Assembly: GCA_002633005.1 (NCBI GenBank)
Contig: NMRA01000828.1
Span: forward strand, 1-62,000
Direction of reading: 5' to 3'
Length of the DNA stretch: 62,000 bases
Origin: Phoronis australis
Lineage: Eukaryota > Phoronida > Phoronidae
This document shows, piece by piece, positions 1-12,600 of this stretch; position 1 is the stretch's first letter; each line of letters opens with the position of its first letter. The notes beneath the pieces were generated by a model, which ran no database searches, was not told the origin of the DNA, and saw nothing but the letters and a program-made list of their open reading frames with translations. The position numbers were made by a program, and so were the translations under genes.

Positions 1-720
1 CCTCAATAACGCGCATGCGCAAAAGGGTCAGAGTGGGAAGAAATTTCACGGGGAAGAAATTTCACGCGACACCGGCCCAAACTTTTTAGACAAATAAAAA
101 TTTATGAAAAAGACTTCGCCGGATAACAGAGAAATGATAAGTCGGTCTGTGTTGCAGTATTTTAATCATTTGCGGAGGTTGGGAAAAGAGAAAATATATA
201 GCTAATAATTTTTGAAAATGGCTAAAAGTTTTCAGATGATTTAGCCACTTTGGCTTATAAGTCTAGCGTACAGTTGTAACTACCCATTTTGCGCGGCCAG
301 CCAGGCGCCGCAGCACCGGCCAGCCCCGGCAAACCATGCTGCTGAAGTCAGTTTTTAACTCTACACCCTTTGGCGAAACTATTATTTGCAATTCAGTTTA
401 AAACAAACCTGATTCAACGTTTCCGTTTGTCCGTCGGACTACGTGTAACTCACGATAGCCACGCCCAATAATTTTTTCCAAGAAAAACAATAACGTACGT
501 ATTGCCACCTGGTGGTGATTAAGAAAATTACTTTTTTCTAGTTAGCATCGTAATCAAGCTATTTAACAAACAACAACAACAAAAACAACAAAAACAGCAG
601 AATTTCAGTGTTATTTCTGTCCAAAATATGTTGAATTGCGAATATGAAGGATAAACTGCTTTTAAATCGTGTTGATGTTTTTCACCTGAAACGGAAGTCA
701 GCCATGTTAAATATTTGTGT
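1..720. other. 5' flank, no coding gene seen
   Basis: Moderately CpG-containing start (CGCGCATGCGC, repeated GGGAAGAAATTTCACG), a GCCACCTGGTGGTGA block at 504-518 that resembles a CTCF core, and A-rich sequence before the possible first exon. It could hold the promoter of the ZBBX-like gene. Confidence 0.3.
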
Positions 721-732
721 ATGTTGGAAACG
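721..732 (+). CDS. possible upstream first exon of the ZBBX-like gene (alternative start)
   Basis: The exon at 9569 begins at a splice acceptor 21 nt before its ATG, so at least one upstream exon must exist. At 721 an ATG opens four codons (MLET) and ends at 732 in a good donor (CG|GTGAGTG). Splicing to 9569 keeps frame: the 21 nt read KSLEVNI and run into the ATG at 9590. The exon could therefore be coding or simply 5' UTR. The intervening 8.8 kb is full of transposons, so other first exons are possible. Confidence 0.25.
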
Positions 733-1596
733 GTGAGTGACTCTTTTAAAAAGTATTAACTCGTGGATCCTTGGTTGATGTTACAGGTTAGACAACCCCT
801 GTCAATGTAGAAAAACTTTTGGTTTTTGTTGGAGCAAAACAAACAGGCTCGGGGGGCTTTACTCTTTTATTGTCAGAATATGTAGCANGCCTGATAAGAG
901 TGAAGGTGGATAAATGCGGTGTTCCTACAGTTTCTTGTTTTAGTGGATGTGTTCACGACATGATTTAATTCTCAGATTATGCTTCAAGTAAGATTCTATG
1001 AAATGTCCGATATTTAGGTTCCGTCCGATAATTAGGTACCCTATGTGTAGTAGTAGGTAAACTGAAATAACAAAAAAACTATGTTCAAGTTTACACGTTG
1101 CATTTCTACCATGTATATACAGTAACAATTAGGAGGACAACGCTCAAAAAAAAAGATGACGGGCATAGGGTAGACATTAATAGCAAGCGTTCAAAACATT
1201 AAGTATACCTAAGAGAACATGGAAAACTAATAGTATACTAATGAATGCAAATAAACTGGATTATAAGAAACATGAGTTCTTACGCCAATATCGCCCCAAG
1301 TCCAACCAAATTCCGTAGAAAATAATTATGTACATTGACGTTTATCCACCATAAAACTTTTGTGGAATGGCGTTCAAAAAGGGCGGTACGCAAATAAATA
1401 GAGAGAGCGACATGTGGCACACAAACTACACAGTAGCAATTAGTCTTTTCATATGGCGGGAAACAAGCGTATTCGTACGCCTAAATCGGAATAACATAAC
1501 ATAACATAACATAACATGGCAGTCTGCAGTAACAGTTTTCATTGCTGCATTTAGGCAATGGTCTCTAAGCAAACAATCGGTTCTCGTCAACTTTGT

Positions 1597-3740
1597 CAGC
1601 AGGGCTCGACATAAAGAGCTGTAGGTCACATTTGCAACCTGAAATTTGGAAATGCGAGCTGAGATTTTTGTCAGCTCGTATCAAGTCGCAAAATGCGACC
1701 TGGAATTTCCAACGAATGCGAGCTGTCAGTTTTTACACTTCTCAACAGATACCTGGCAAATACAAATCACCTCTTGTTAATCCGACCGTTATTTGGTTGT
1801 TGCCAAATCCAAGTTCAAAAGAACGCTAACTGAGAACAGCCCTTCTGATGACTTTTAAGCAAGTCACGTGAACATGAGATATGCAGAATCGATCTTTGAC
1901 ACGTTTCATTGGCTAACACTTTCGGCCACTTTTGTAAATTCCCGGATTCGCTGAAGAAAGTTTCGGGCCCTGCACTGCTTAACACGTGATAAAACTTCAT
2001 AAAACAACAGTGCATGTTTCTACTAATTCTTAAGCGATCAACTTACCAAACTTTGTGGTGGACAAAAATGTTTATTTTTCACATAAGATGTCCATATTAC
2101 ATGTACATACCAAATATCATACAACAATGTCCCTGATATCGCACTGCGGCACCGTTAGCACGCAAGCGGTCCCGACAGACAATCGTGACTTAGACTGAGA
2201 TGTGCTTCTCCTTTTTATCATATTAAGATAGCCAAAGTGAAAATGACAACCTTATTAATCGCCAAACGTCGGTCACGTCTTTACTTTCAGTTGCCAAGAA
2301 ATTCTCAAACCCAATTGTTTCTGGGACTTACGTACGCGAAATATGATTTGTCTTTCACACGTTGTTGCCAACGTAAAGTGTAGGCCTACTCCAGCGATTC
2401 AAGTGCGTGAACTCACGTGTGCGCACCACTTCAAAGAACAGCGACAGTGGTAAAAGAGTATACCGGCTTGGCTCTGGTTTATTTGAAAATGAACTCAGAT
2501 TCCCAGCGGTTATGAAAGACCCGATGTCCCGGGACCGATATAACCCAGAACTGACGTTTTCCTGTTCCGATGTTTCCCGAGGTCGATCTTCTGTAAACCC
2601 TGTATTCTATGCCCGTAGCCAGCTATTGCAACTAAACTGGCACTAGATGCGAAATTGTGGTTCAAGTTAGCGAACTTTTCATTCTTCTCTTTATACCCCC
2701 CCCGCAAATTTTCGCTCCCCGAACCACCGTCGCCGTAAAATGTTCAGACTCCTATAGAAACAACCTTGTTCCAGCTGAAGTGAGCAGTTGAAAACAAAAT
2801 TATTCCAGGTGGCTAAAAAGGGTACAATGTAGGTGGTAACGATATATCCAGAAAGTCACCCCTACTAGATGGAGTTTGCCTCGCAAAATCGTATTATAAT
2901 GTTTCTTACCTTTGCAGCGTTTTAATATCTTATTACCGCTAACACTAAGATTAACGACTATGCTCACGCACAAGCCTACTCCCTACCTTTAAAGTGTTTC
3001 ATAATAACCGCTCACTGATCTATTAAAGTCGCCCCTAAAATTTTGAGAATTTCCAATTAAACACCCACAGTTCAAGCTAGCGCCCATCATAGCAGACCAC
3101 AAATGACCGCGTGTGGTTTAAAATTGACACGCAGCTTATATGGTGTGTCACTTTCATTTTACACAACTTCAGTTTTCAAAAACGTCTTTTCACAATATGT
3201 AAAAACCAAATCCCAGCTTTGTTTTATACCTCGGAAAGAAAGTTAACTCTAGTGACATGCGTGTCGTTTTGTGACTGACCTATTTTTCCCGTATTTGGAA
3301 GGTATTGAGGAGCAAACTCGCATTTACCCGAGTTAGTTTGAATCGTTAACGACTTTGACAACCAGTAGCAGGCCAGATCTAACAAAATCCCGGATACTTT
3401 TTCAACGGGCTTTTTCCCCCTTTTCACATTGCAAATTTAGCTACTCGAATGCACAAGTCGGCAACTTGCCTTGCGCTCTAGAGTCTTTTAATGGCAGTTG
3501 TGAAGAACAGTAAGGTCATACCTGCATGAATGTAGTCAATTTTTAAATCCGAAATTTGTGAGTATTTAACGCTGCAGGTAAGAGCATAATCTAAACATTT
3601 TCTCGATGATCTAAAAAATCTATTTTGGCGCGTAAAAATGGCGGGAAAATTTTGCGACCTGGCATCTACGAATGAGAGCTAGATTTTGAAAATGCGACCT
3701 GGGATTTTGGCTAGGTCGCAAGATTGTCAGGCCGTCACGT
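1597..3740. mobile_element. hAT-like non-autonomous element (probable)
   Basis: Left end CAGGGCTCGACA at 1597 with subterminal repeats of AAATGCGACCTGG and GCGAGCTG (1620-1735). The right side (3463-3740) carries the same motifs in reverse order and matches 35779-36066, whose end CGTCGAGCCCTG is the inverse of the left end. CAGGG ends and a likely 8-bp target site suggest hAT. The extreme right end of this copy has decayed. I see no transposase. Confidence 0.5.
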
Positions 3741-3765
3741 ACCGTCACAGAGTGTTTAAAAGTAT

Positions 3766-5175
3766 CTTAAAAACAGCATATTTCACTAATCCACTTTTTT
3801 GTGCATTTTTGGGACATATTTTCGAAAATATTCATCGTTCAGATTTACTCAAACACAAGCTCCAGGGGTAGCTTGACCAATATATCAAAATGTCCCAGGG
3901 TCGATCAAGTTTTGTAAGGCCAAAGTAATAAAATACAGAGAGATAATTGATGCTGGGTTCTTAGTGTTTTACGTGAACAACCTCATTGAAAGCGTCATCA
4001 GAGTTGGGTGCAAAACAATAATTTATTTCAATTGAAATTGAATTAATAAACAATGCAATGCATTTTGATGTCATCTAGAGTAACTGTAAGCACTGTAGTT
4101 GACTTGTGTGGTCTTACTTCGTGCATTTCCGTCTAAACGAAACGGTCACAACTTCAGGGCCTCATTCAAAATGGCCGGCGATATCAGCGACTGTTTCAAA
4201 ACTCTGCTTATGGAGACAAACAAGGATTAAGAGTGTCAAAATACGTATATTTGTGAAGGCTGATATATGTCCATGACATCACATGAGCAGTTGCTAACGG
4301 ACATTGGGTAGTATGACAATCAGCGGCTTATTATGCTTATATTCACGACTTCAGGTCACCGGTGTGTACAGTATTGTCAGAGGTCCTAACCAAGTTGTGA
4401 GTGCCCTAAAGTTGTGAAGGATCTTATTTCCTCTTCTGCACGGTCCCGCGACATCTGGCGTTGAAGTTTCCAGCGTTCGTCTACTTATGAACGTCAAACG
4501 AATACCCAGATGTGTTGGTATACAATATGATAACAAACAGTGAGTGAGTGGCTTCTTTTTTTTCAGATGTGTCTTAAAAGCAGCATATTTCCCTAATCTA
4601 CTTTTTTGTGTATTTTTGGGATATGTTTTCGAAAATATTCATCGTTCAGATTTACTCAAACACGCGCTCCAGGGGTAGCTTGAACAATGTATCAAAATGT
4701 CCCAGGGTCGATCAACTTTTGTAAGCCCAAAGCAATAAAATACAGAGATATAATTGATGCTGGGTTCTTAGTGTTTTATGTGAACAACCTCATCGGAAAA
4801 TGTCTGTGCACATCAAAGTTGGGTTCAAATATATAACAATTTATTTCGATTGAAACTGAATTAATAAACAATGCAATGTCGTCTAGAGTAACTATAAGCA
4901 CTGTAGTTGACTTGTGTGGTCTTACTTCGTGCATTTCCGTCTAAACGAAACGGTCACGACTTTAGGGCCTCATTCAAAATGGCTGGCAATATCAGAGACC
5001 GTTTCAAAACTCTGCTTTCGGAGACAAGGATTAAGATTGTCAAAACACATATATTTGTGAAGGCTGATATACGTCCATGACATCACATGAGCAGTTGCTA
5101 ACAAAATCGGGTAGTATGACAATCAGCTGCTTATTATGCTTATATTCACAACTTTAGGTCACCGCTGTCTATAGT
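3766..5175. repeat. tandem duplication of a ~600-bp segment, spacing about 800 bp
   Basis: 3766-4380 and 4566-5175 match over long stretches (for example TTCGAAAATATTCATCGTTC and GTGCATTTCCGTCTAAACGA) with scattered differences. No N at the junction and clear divergence, so this is an older true duplication. Confidence 0.75.
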
Positions 5176-5818
5176 ATACTCAAGTCCCAACAACGAGACA
5201 CGTAACCCGTCTGCGGTATTTACAGACACGCTTGATCCTTGGCGCTCAAGTTTGCCTAAATTTTGCAAATTGGAGCACTCGATTTGGCGATCTGAAGGTT
5301 GCTAATGAGACCTCAGATTGTTTTTGGCGTCCTGGAAAAAATTTCAAGTCGGCACCATGAGTATCAAAGTCAGAAAGTAAATCCCTCTAAATTTGTTTCA
5401 AAGTTCGCGTTGGCTTCCAAACTTTTAACTTCTAGCAACAATTTTCCTAGATTCATTACCTTAGATTTACAATTATTCTGTGTATTTCTTGAAATCAGGC
5501 GCACATCAAACTCTTACATTACAAGAATAAGTAAACAGATGGAAATGAGAATCATTCGGCAAAATTTGGGCAAGATCAGCGAAATGTGCACCATCAGTGT
5601 ATGTGATCGATGGTGTCTTATGGTGGGAGGAATTGAGTTAGAGAATGAAGGTGCAATTACTGGGAGAGATATGTGTAAGATTCTGAGAATGGGGCATGGT
5701 ACAACCAAATGATATTTACGCTGGATCAGCAACCTCAAATTTTATTTCGCAACCTCAAATTGCGTTTAGCGACCAGAACTTTTTCATGGCCAGGTTGCCA
5801 AATGGTACTTGGGGTTAA

Positions 5819-7505
5819 AGGAGAATGCCACCCAAAAAACAACCTATTTTGTATCAATTTAGATCGAGTAGTTCTACTCGATAACGGCACGTTTGGTTAC
5901 ATTACCTGACACCTGACGGCAGACGGAGGTGTTGAAATTATCCCCAATGACGACATTGGTTTCACACTTAGTCTATTCAGCAGTTCACAACACAGGTTAG
6001 TGGTGTCAGCTTATGGAGTGAATTCATCGTTTAACACCAATAAATCATCATACTTCGATGTAAAACCCTTAGAAATACACTGAGTTCTTATAAAAACGTG
6101 TTGTTTTTATTTTGCTGTTATGGATTTATTGGTATTTGGACACACCGTTGGCTACAAAGTTCGGCAGGACAATTTACTAAGGTCCGTAGCAGGAGTTTGA
6201 GGTCTTCAGAGATAAATTCGAAGTATTCTTCCATGAAATACAGACAAGAGAACCTAGATCTGTGTTGCTTAGACTTGTGATTTTTTGAGTTCTAAACACA
6301 CAAAATGTTTGTTATCCCGGCCAGTGGCTCGGAACCCGATCAGCCTGCCCAGTGAGGCCTGTCGCGGCCGGACTGACTCGTTATCCGGGCCCGTGGCACG
6401 AACATAAGCCAGCTTGAGTTGCAAACTAAACGTCCAGTCACGAAAAGACTATAATAGTAATCCAAAGAAATAATGTGCACCACGTTATTATATATGTGAA
6501 ATAGCCACGAAACTGAAAATCTGCTTACTTGTCGGGGGCCGCAAAGTCGGGTTCTCTTCCACAGACCGTCAGGGCAAAGGTTGTACAGTAACAATGATTT
6601 GAGTAATGTATTTGTATTTCTAAATAAAGATTCCCCAAACATGTGACCATAGCATATAAAATCGAGTAATTGTTTCACAACAGCTTTCTGTCAGCAAGCA
6701 CTGAATTAGCATGCGCTCACACGGCCTCGGTGCACAGTCAATTACCTTTATTGTCGGCATCAAAAGCTGGTAATGCAGTGGTTTATTCATTGTTGGCTTC
6801 TCAACATTTGCACTCATAAATACTGCAAAGGCATTACAAATTGTATCTAATGAGACAGACTTTGTTTCAGTTTTATACAAGCATTGGTTAGGATGAGAAT
6901 AATTCACTTTGAAACAGAACGCAGAATAATAAACGTCTGCATGCCCGGCTCCAATCCCGACTTAGTCAAGAGCTCATCTGACGAAGACTTCACGGGTCGG
7001 ATTGTTAGGTTTCACAGGCTTTCAGTTCGAACCAGAATACACTGATCAAGAAATACTAGAGAGGCGCCGTAAACGTGCACAGGCAACGGAATGTACGGAT
7101 AGTTCTTTGGTAAGCCGGAATTCGTCAGAGAAATCACTGTTGACCAAATGCCGGCCACAGGCACGGAGATGTTTCATGTCCTCATGCTTGCTATTAACAG
7201 CGTACTTTTCATTCTTCACTACCGCGAGCCACTTCCTAAGCATTTTGGGCTCTCGAGGAAGTCGAAAAAATGATACAGTCGCTTTCTTCACAGCTTCATA
7301 GTTCGGACAAGCGGGAACGATGCACCGCAATGTAGAGGCATTCACTCTGCAGACGAACCACTGACGTCGCTGCGTCGTTTCTCACCTTCCTCACAGGTTA
7401 ACGCGACACCTCTCGGCAAGGTGAGGTCAACCATATAAGAGGCGATGTGGGTGTAGACTGATTAAGACGGTAAAAACGACTAATTAAATCGGGTGGCATT
7501 CTCCT
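5819..7505 (-). mobile_element. Kolobok-like DNA transposon, internally deleted, with THAP domain
   Basis: A perfect 15-bp terminal inverted repeat AGGAGAATGCCACCC (5819-5833 and 7491-7505) is flanked on both sides by TTAA (5815-5818 and 7506-7509). On the minus strand 7345-7107 encodes a THAP zinc finger: CIVPAC, LRKWLAVVK, ACGRHL and a following DFSDEF. TTAA target duplications, purine-rich ends and THAP together fit the Kolobok superfamily. The transposase catalytic body is missing. Compared with 53938-57164, about 1.7 kb has been lost between the THAP exon and a segment on the plus strand (7005-7080, GFQFEPEYTDQEILERRRK). Confidence 0.72.
7107..7345 (-). pseudogene. THAP domain fragment of the transposon
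   Basis: The C2CH pattern is complete: C-x4-C near the start, a W in LRKWLAV, and C-x2-H in ACGRHL, about 80 residues in all. The open frame continues to 7046, but beyond 7107 it reads antisense to another coding segment, so that end is a deletion junction and not native protein. There is no catalytic domain, so it is not an autonomous transposase. Confidence 0.65.
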
Positions 7506-8129
7506 TTAAGCTAAGTGCCAAGTGCTGAATTAAAATCTTACATGTGATAGTTACAAAATACAGTTATGTACCAGCTGTGCTAATGAACACAAGAAAACTC
7601 ATAGAGAAGTCTGTTGTTTATGCGGAAATCTCTACATATTCCAGTCAAATGTCTTAATTGGCCATTTTATCACTGAGTAACTGCCATAAGTAATTGATGT
7701 ACTGATTTGTGGAAATATGTCAAAAGTTAAACTACACTGTACTGACATAGTTGTATGTAATTTTATTCTGAAAACAGGAATCGTGTTTTTAATGACGGAT
7801 TTCTTTAATTTGTTATTTCAAATTTTTGTGAATTAACATGTACAGAACAAGATGATTATGTTATAAGACAGGTGTGTTTTGAAACAACTGTTAGGTACCA
7901 GTGCACATTCCAAAATTCTTTGAAAACTGCTGTTGGCGAAAACTGCAAGAGGAGCAGGAGCCAACTCACTCATGAGTAGCACTGGTATCTGACTTGACCA
8001 GTGTAGAACATCACAGAGATAAAAAAATAGTTGTGGACTGGGTGATCAACTAAAGGCTAAGAACAGGTAGTTACAGTAGCTTTACATAGCATGTGCAGTA
8101 TTAAGACAAATAACAGATGGTGCCTGCTA

Positions 8130-9175
8130 GGTCTATAGATTACGCACAACACTCCCTTAATTGAAAGCAGGCCCACCCACAAGTCCAAGACCAGGTATCG
8201 CAATGCACCATGAATGAACAATCTTTAACACAACAGTCCCAGGTTTGTTGCCCCATGCAAATGTGCAGTCCTTCCCGGTGCCTTTGTGAAAATTTCTGCA
8301 TGATAGTCAGCAGATTGAGTGTACTTGAATATAATGTTCTGCTGTTCCCTCATGAAGTCAGTGATAATGGACATCGGTGTGCTTGGTTCTTCTTCTTTGA
8401 TGTTGCTTGACCAATTCTTTTGTGAGTGAGTGCAACCGCATCCTGATTATTAGAGTAGATTACTGACATTTCAGGTAATGGTAGTCCTAAATAGTTTGTT
8501 GGTGATCTATTAAGATATTGCCTTTGTGGCCTCGGTCAATGCCACAGCTCGGGCTCGCACGAGAAGAGTGTCACAGCCGGTTGTTTTCTGTTTTCCACGA
8601 AATTGGCAACGATTCAGCAAAACCGAACACATCCAGTTGTTGGCCTCCAGCCACTCGTGTCAACAGCCCAATCAGAATCGTTTTAACCGGTGATCGAAAA
8701 TATGGACGGCATATATGTTAATCCCTATGATTTTGTCCCATGTCGGTAACGTAACACCCGATTTATGGCCACGATGTGTGTACGTCTGGATTTGTTCAGG
8801 AATTGACAACATCGATAGTGACCAGCTGATGTATGGCCGCACAGTTAAAATAAATGAGCCTCTCCACCTTCTGTCTGTAGGAGTATCGGTAGTCCAAATT
8901 ATCTCCAGTTGTTGATGTTCGTTTCATTGCGGAATCAATTTGTATTGCTACAGGTTTGCCTTTGCTTATATGTCGATCTACTGAAGTATAGCTCTGATGT
9001 TGTACTCCTCATTTGCAGTGTAGCAATTATCCAAGGTGCATTTAAAGTCTATGCCTTGAAACCATACAAACTTACCTAACTGGTCATCCATCTTGAATCT
9101 TTCTCCGAGTTGTGATTTAATGACTGTTATTTCCTTTTCACAGCTGCTGGCGATCACGTTGTCCACCCAAAGTAA
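8130..9175 (-). pseudogene. decayed Ty1/Copia pol (end of reverse transcriptase and RNase H)
   Basis: On the minus strand 9166-8978 reads VIASSCEKEITVIKSQLGER followed by FKMDDQLGKFVWFQGIDFK, the end of a Copia reverse transcriptase. Further on come GKQKTT...ALTEATKAI (near 8600-8530), KHTDVHYH (near 8370) and, after a frameshift, a MREQ...FTKA tail that stops near 8225. These match the order of Copia RNase H. Several stops and frameshifts are present. A purine-rich tract followed by TGTTGTGCG (near 8155-8142) looks like the polypurine tract and the start of the 3' LTR. The upstream end is cut off at about 9175 by the modular repeat. Confidence 0.6.
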
Positions 9176-9219
9176 CTAAGGGTACTTTTAGTGTCGCGAT
9201 GGGCATGGGTCATTTTTAT

Positions 9220-9530
9220 GTGACCACATTTTTTGTGGGTGCACGTTTCCATCATGTCTGACTGAGGATCTGTCATCCGCAGCTGTATCTTCTAAACTCC
9301 TTACAGGATCTTGATAAGATTCGGCAGATGTGTTTCTATGAAGCTGACGACGCATGACGATGAATTTTGGTGTGAGCCTAGTGGCAATTTTAGTTTTTTA
9401 CGTTTACCTCTGTATTTCCAAAGGTCCTCGACAGATTTACATGTGAATTCAGTGGTTTGAAGAAATGAATCAATTTCAATATTCCAAAACAGCATTAGAT
9501 TCCCAAAACTTTTGGTCATTTTAGCCACTA
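9220..9530 (+). repeat. modular CTCF-motif repeat, short copy
   Basis: Starts with a CCACATTTTTTGTGGG hairpin and shares CTAGTGGCAATTTTAGTTTT and TTTACCTCTGTAT with the copies at 11400 and 25979. One CTCF-like core is at about 9376-9390. It ends 40 bp before the first ZBBX-like coding exon. Confidence 0.6.
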
Positions 9531-9568
9531 TGTTGACTTTTAATTACCTTATCCTGTCTCCATTTCAG

Positions 9569-9648
9569 AAGTCACTTGAAGTGAACATCATGTCCGGGTT
9601 TAACAACTACACAAGGAAAGAGGATGTGTCAACGAGACTTAAGGCACA
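9569..9648 (+). CDS. ZBBX: ZBBX-like coding exon 1 (start codon at 9590)
   Basis: Acceptor CATTTCAG ends at 9568 and the donor CA|GTAGGT follows 9648, phase 2. From the ATG at 9590 it reads [19 protein letters not shown]. Continuing past the donor would hit TAG at once, so splicing here is required. The 21 nt before the ATG are open, so the true start could be upstream. Confidence 0.7.
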
Positions 9649-12600
9649 GTAGGTATTTTTTTTCTGTTATTGGAGCATTTACATGGAGAAATTTCCTTTA
9701 AGCATGTGTTATTAATATCACATGTTGGCGCATGTTCATCACCTTCAGTGACGTGTATTCTCAAGCTTGCTATGTACTGTCCACACTGCTTCAGAGCTGA
9801 TGACCAAGCAACATTGTGCTCCAAGTGTGTATTTTTATACTGCATAATGCTAGTACTGGTGTGTTAAGGATTGGTACTTTTACTAAAAAGAGATCACATG
9901 GGAATGTCAGATGTGTCTGTCCCCTAGGGCCCTATTCTTGTCTGTATAGCCCTGCCTTTAACTTGAGTTTCCACAAACACTGGTGAGTCTATCTAATTTA
10001 GAGATTTTCTCAATTCTGGTTGGCATAGCGTGTTTAGTTTTCCCTAGTTTAGCTAAGCAAAGGCCAGTTGTACTCAACAACATAGTTTTTCAAGTGCAAG
10101 ATTAAGTAAACTTACCTTTCTCATCATCATAAAGTATGTTATTTTGTAATTTGTTACGTTACTCAAATAAAGATATGATTTATAGCACTGCATAATGTGA
10201 GCTTAGGGAACTGCTGTACAACCAGCTTAGGGAAACACTGTACAACCAGTTTAGGGAACCACTGTACAACCAGCTTAGGGAACCACTGTACAACCAGCTT
10301 AGGTAACCACTGTACAACCAGCGTAGGGAACCANACAACCAGCTTTGGGAACCACTGTACAACCAGCTTAGGGAACAACTGCACAACCAGCTTAGGGAAC
10401 CACTGCACAACCAGCTTTAGGGAACCACTGCACAACCAGCTTATATAGGTGAACAGTATGCACATGAAGGATTCAGAAAAAATCAGTAAAGTTGAGAAAA
10501 GCAGATAGGGAGCTTTTTGTTTTAAAAAATAAATTGGTATGGTTTGCTCATTTGATATTTTTAAAGCTAAAACTTGGCATAGTAATTATATTTATCGCAG
10601 AAATTTTTCTATTACCGATCAACAAGCCTGGTAATTCAACTCGTCAAGTGATGTATAGCTTTAGTTTGTGAAACTGAGTGGCCATTACTTTATCATATAT
10701 GTGTGGTGTGAGGCTTAGATTTTGGGCTACACTGAATATAGTTTTTTCCAAAAATTATGAAAAATGTTATGTGTGACCAGTGTTCCTGATAAACAGGATT
10801 CTTACAGCTGCAGTTCTTGTACAAAGTGCTAGGTGCCTTGAAACTGGTTGAGTTTCTAATGGTGCGGTGTCAGGGTAGTAAACAGTTTATGTTGTATGAT
10901 TTCTTATTGACGTCAATTTGTGCGCTATACTCGGATATTTCTGAACTACACCTTTGGCCATTAGTGCATCAAAAAATAAAAGGACGTCCCCCCAGACACA
11001 TCTTTTAAAATGCAACACTCTTCCAAAAATGCAAGATTCTAGTCCACTTACAGCCAGTCGAGTAAAACATGACTCTGTTCTTATTTTGACTGCCCTTGGG
11101 GTTTCTGTTTCATATGTTACCACTTTAATTACGCTAAGTCTGCTGGGCACATATTTTTGAAAAAAGGCATACTTTTTTCACCAGGTACTCCCAAAGGGCA
11201 CAGGTTGAAACCTGGTCAGGAATATCCCTGTATACTATAGACCTCAGCTTCAAACAATCAATTGCAACCCTGTTCAAAACGTCTTCAGTTGTGAACTGAC
11301 TTACATTAGAATTAAAACTTGCTCAATTATTTGGAATCATTCTTTATTGAAAAGCATGCTCATGTGTTACCAAAACTACTTTCCATCAAAAAGCTAATTT
11401 TTTGCACCCACATATTTATTATGACGTCATCCCTGTCCGGCGTCCTTTGCTCTTTCTCCAAAAGCCTTTGACATATGTTCATGAAATTTTACACATGTGT
11501 TCCTTTTATAGATGGGACGGTATGAGTGGACTTTTGGACTGGTCCGACTTCCAGTGTGCCCCTTGTGACAATTTTAATTTGTTACGTTTACCTCTGTATC
11601 TTCAAAGGTCCTCGATTTTCATAAAATTTGGCTATAGGCATCTTCTATTAGTGAGACAAAGCTATCCTCTGGTTTTCGGATGGATTGGAGGTATTTTGCG
11701 CCACCTAGTCATTTTTACTGTTTTTGAGTCTATTTTTTGGCATCCGTCCCTCCGTTAACCAAACCACTCTAAGGATGATTGTGAAAATTGGCGTGTATGT
11801 TCTTACTATGAAGAAGACGGCTGACGATAATTTTCTGACGACTTCAACTACTGTGGCACCTCCTACTGGTAATTTTAGGTTTTTACGTATGCCTCTGTAT
11901 CTTCAAAGGTCCTCAATGAAATTTTCATAAAATTTGACACATAGGCATGTATCAGTGAGATGACGCTATCCTCCCATTTTCCGATGGATTCGAGGTATTT
12001 TGCTCCACTTGTAACTATCCATTTTAATGTTTTCGAGTCTGTTACCTGGTGTCCATCCCTCTATCAACCAAACTTTCTGAGGATGTTTGTGGAAATTGGC
12101 AGGTATGTTTTTACTATGAAGAGGACAGCTGACAAAAATTTTCCGACTTCAACTACTGTGGCGCCTCCCAGTGGCAGGTTTGTTATCTTGCACCCGTGGC
12201 TGTATTTCCTTAACACTATGCAGGATCTTTACTAAATTTAGCAAGTATATTGAAGTTGAAAACGGACAATGAAGACTTGTACGGATCTGACTGTGCCCCC
12301 TAGTGGCAATTTTTAGTTGTATCTTCAAATTTAATGTCCTTGACAGATAAGGCATGATGCTGCTATCCTTCCGTTTTGAGATGGATCTGAGATACTTTCT
12401 GCCAGTGGCCATTTTTGCTGTTTTCAAGTCTATTTTTTGACGTCCGCCGCTGCCTTCGTCTGTCCAGTGTCTGCTGACTACCGTGGTGCCTCCTAGAGGC
12501 ATTTTTATGTGTGGCTGTATCTCCTAAACCCTTTGCAAGATTTTTGTTAAATTTGGCAAGTTCATTTCTATGACATGTTAGAATCGATATGACTACTGCT

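Noticed and set aside
5299-5712. 137-codon open frame on the + strand
   Set aside because: No domain or composition signal; it lies among old repeats and has an overlapping open frame on the other strand.
10163-10465. Open frames with an 8-residue repeat on both strands
   Set aside because: Produced by the 24-bp minisatellite, whose unit is a multiple of three; includes an N.
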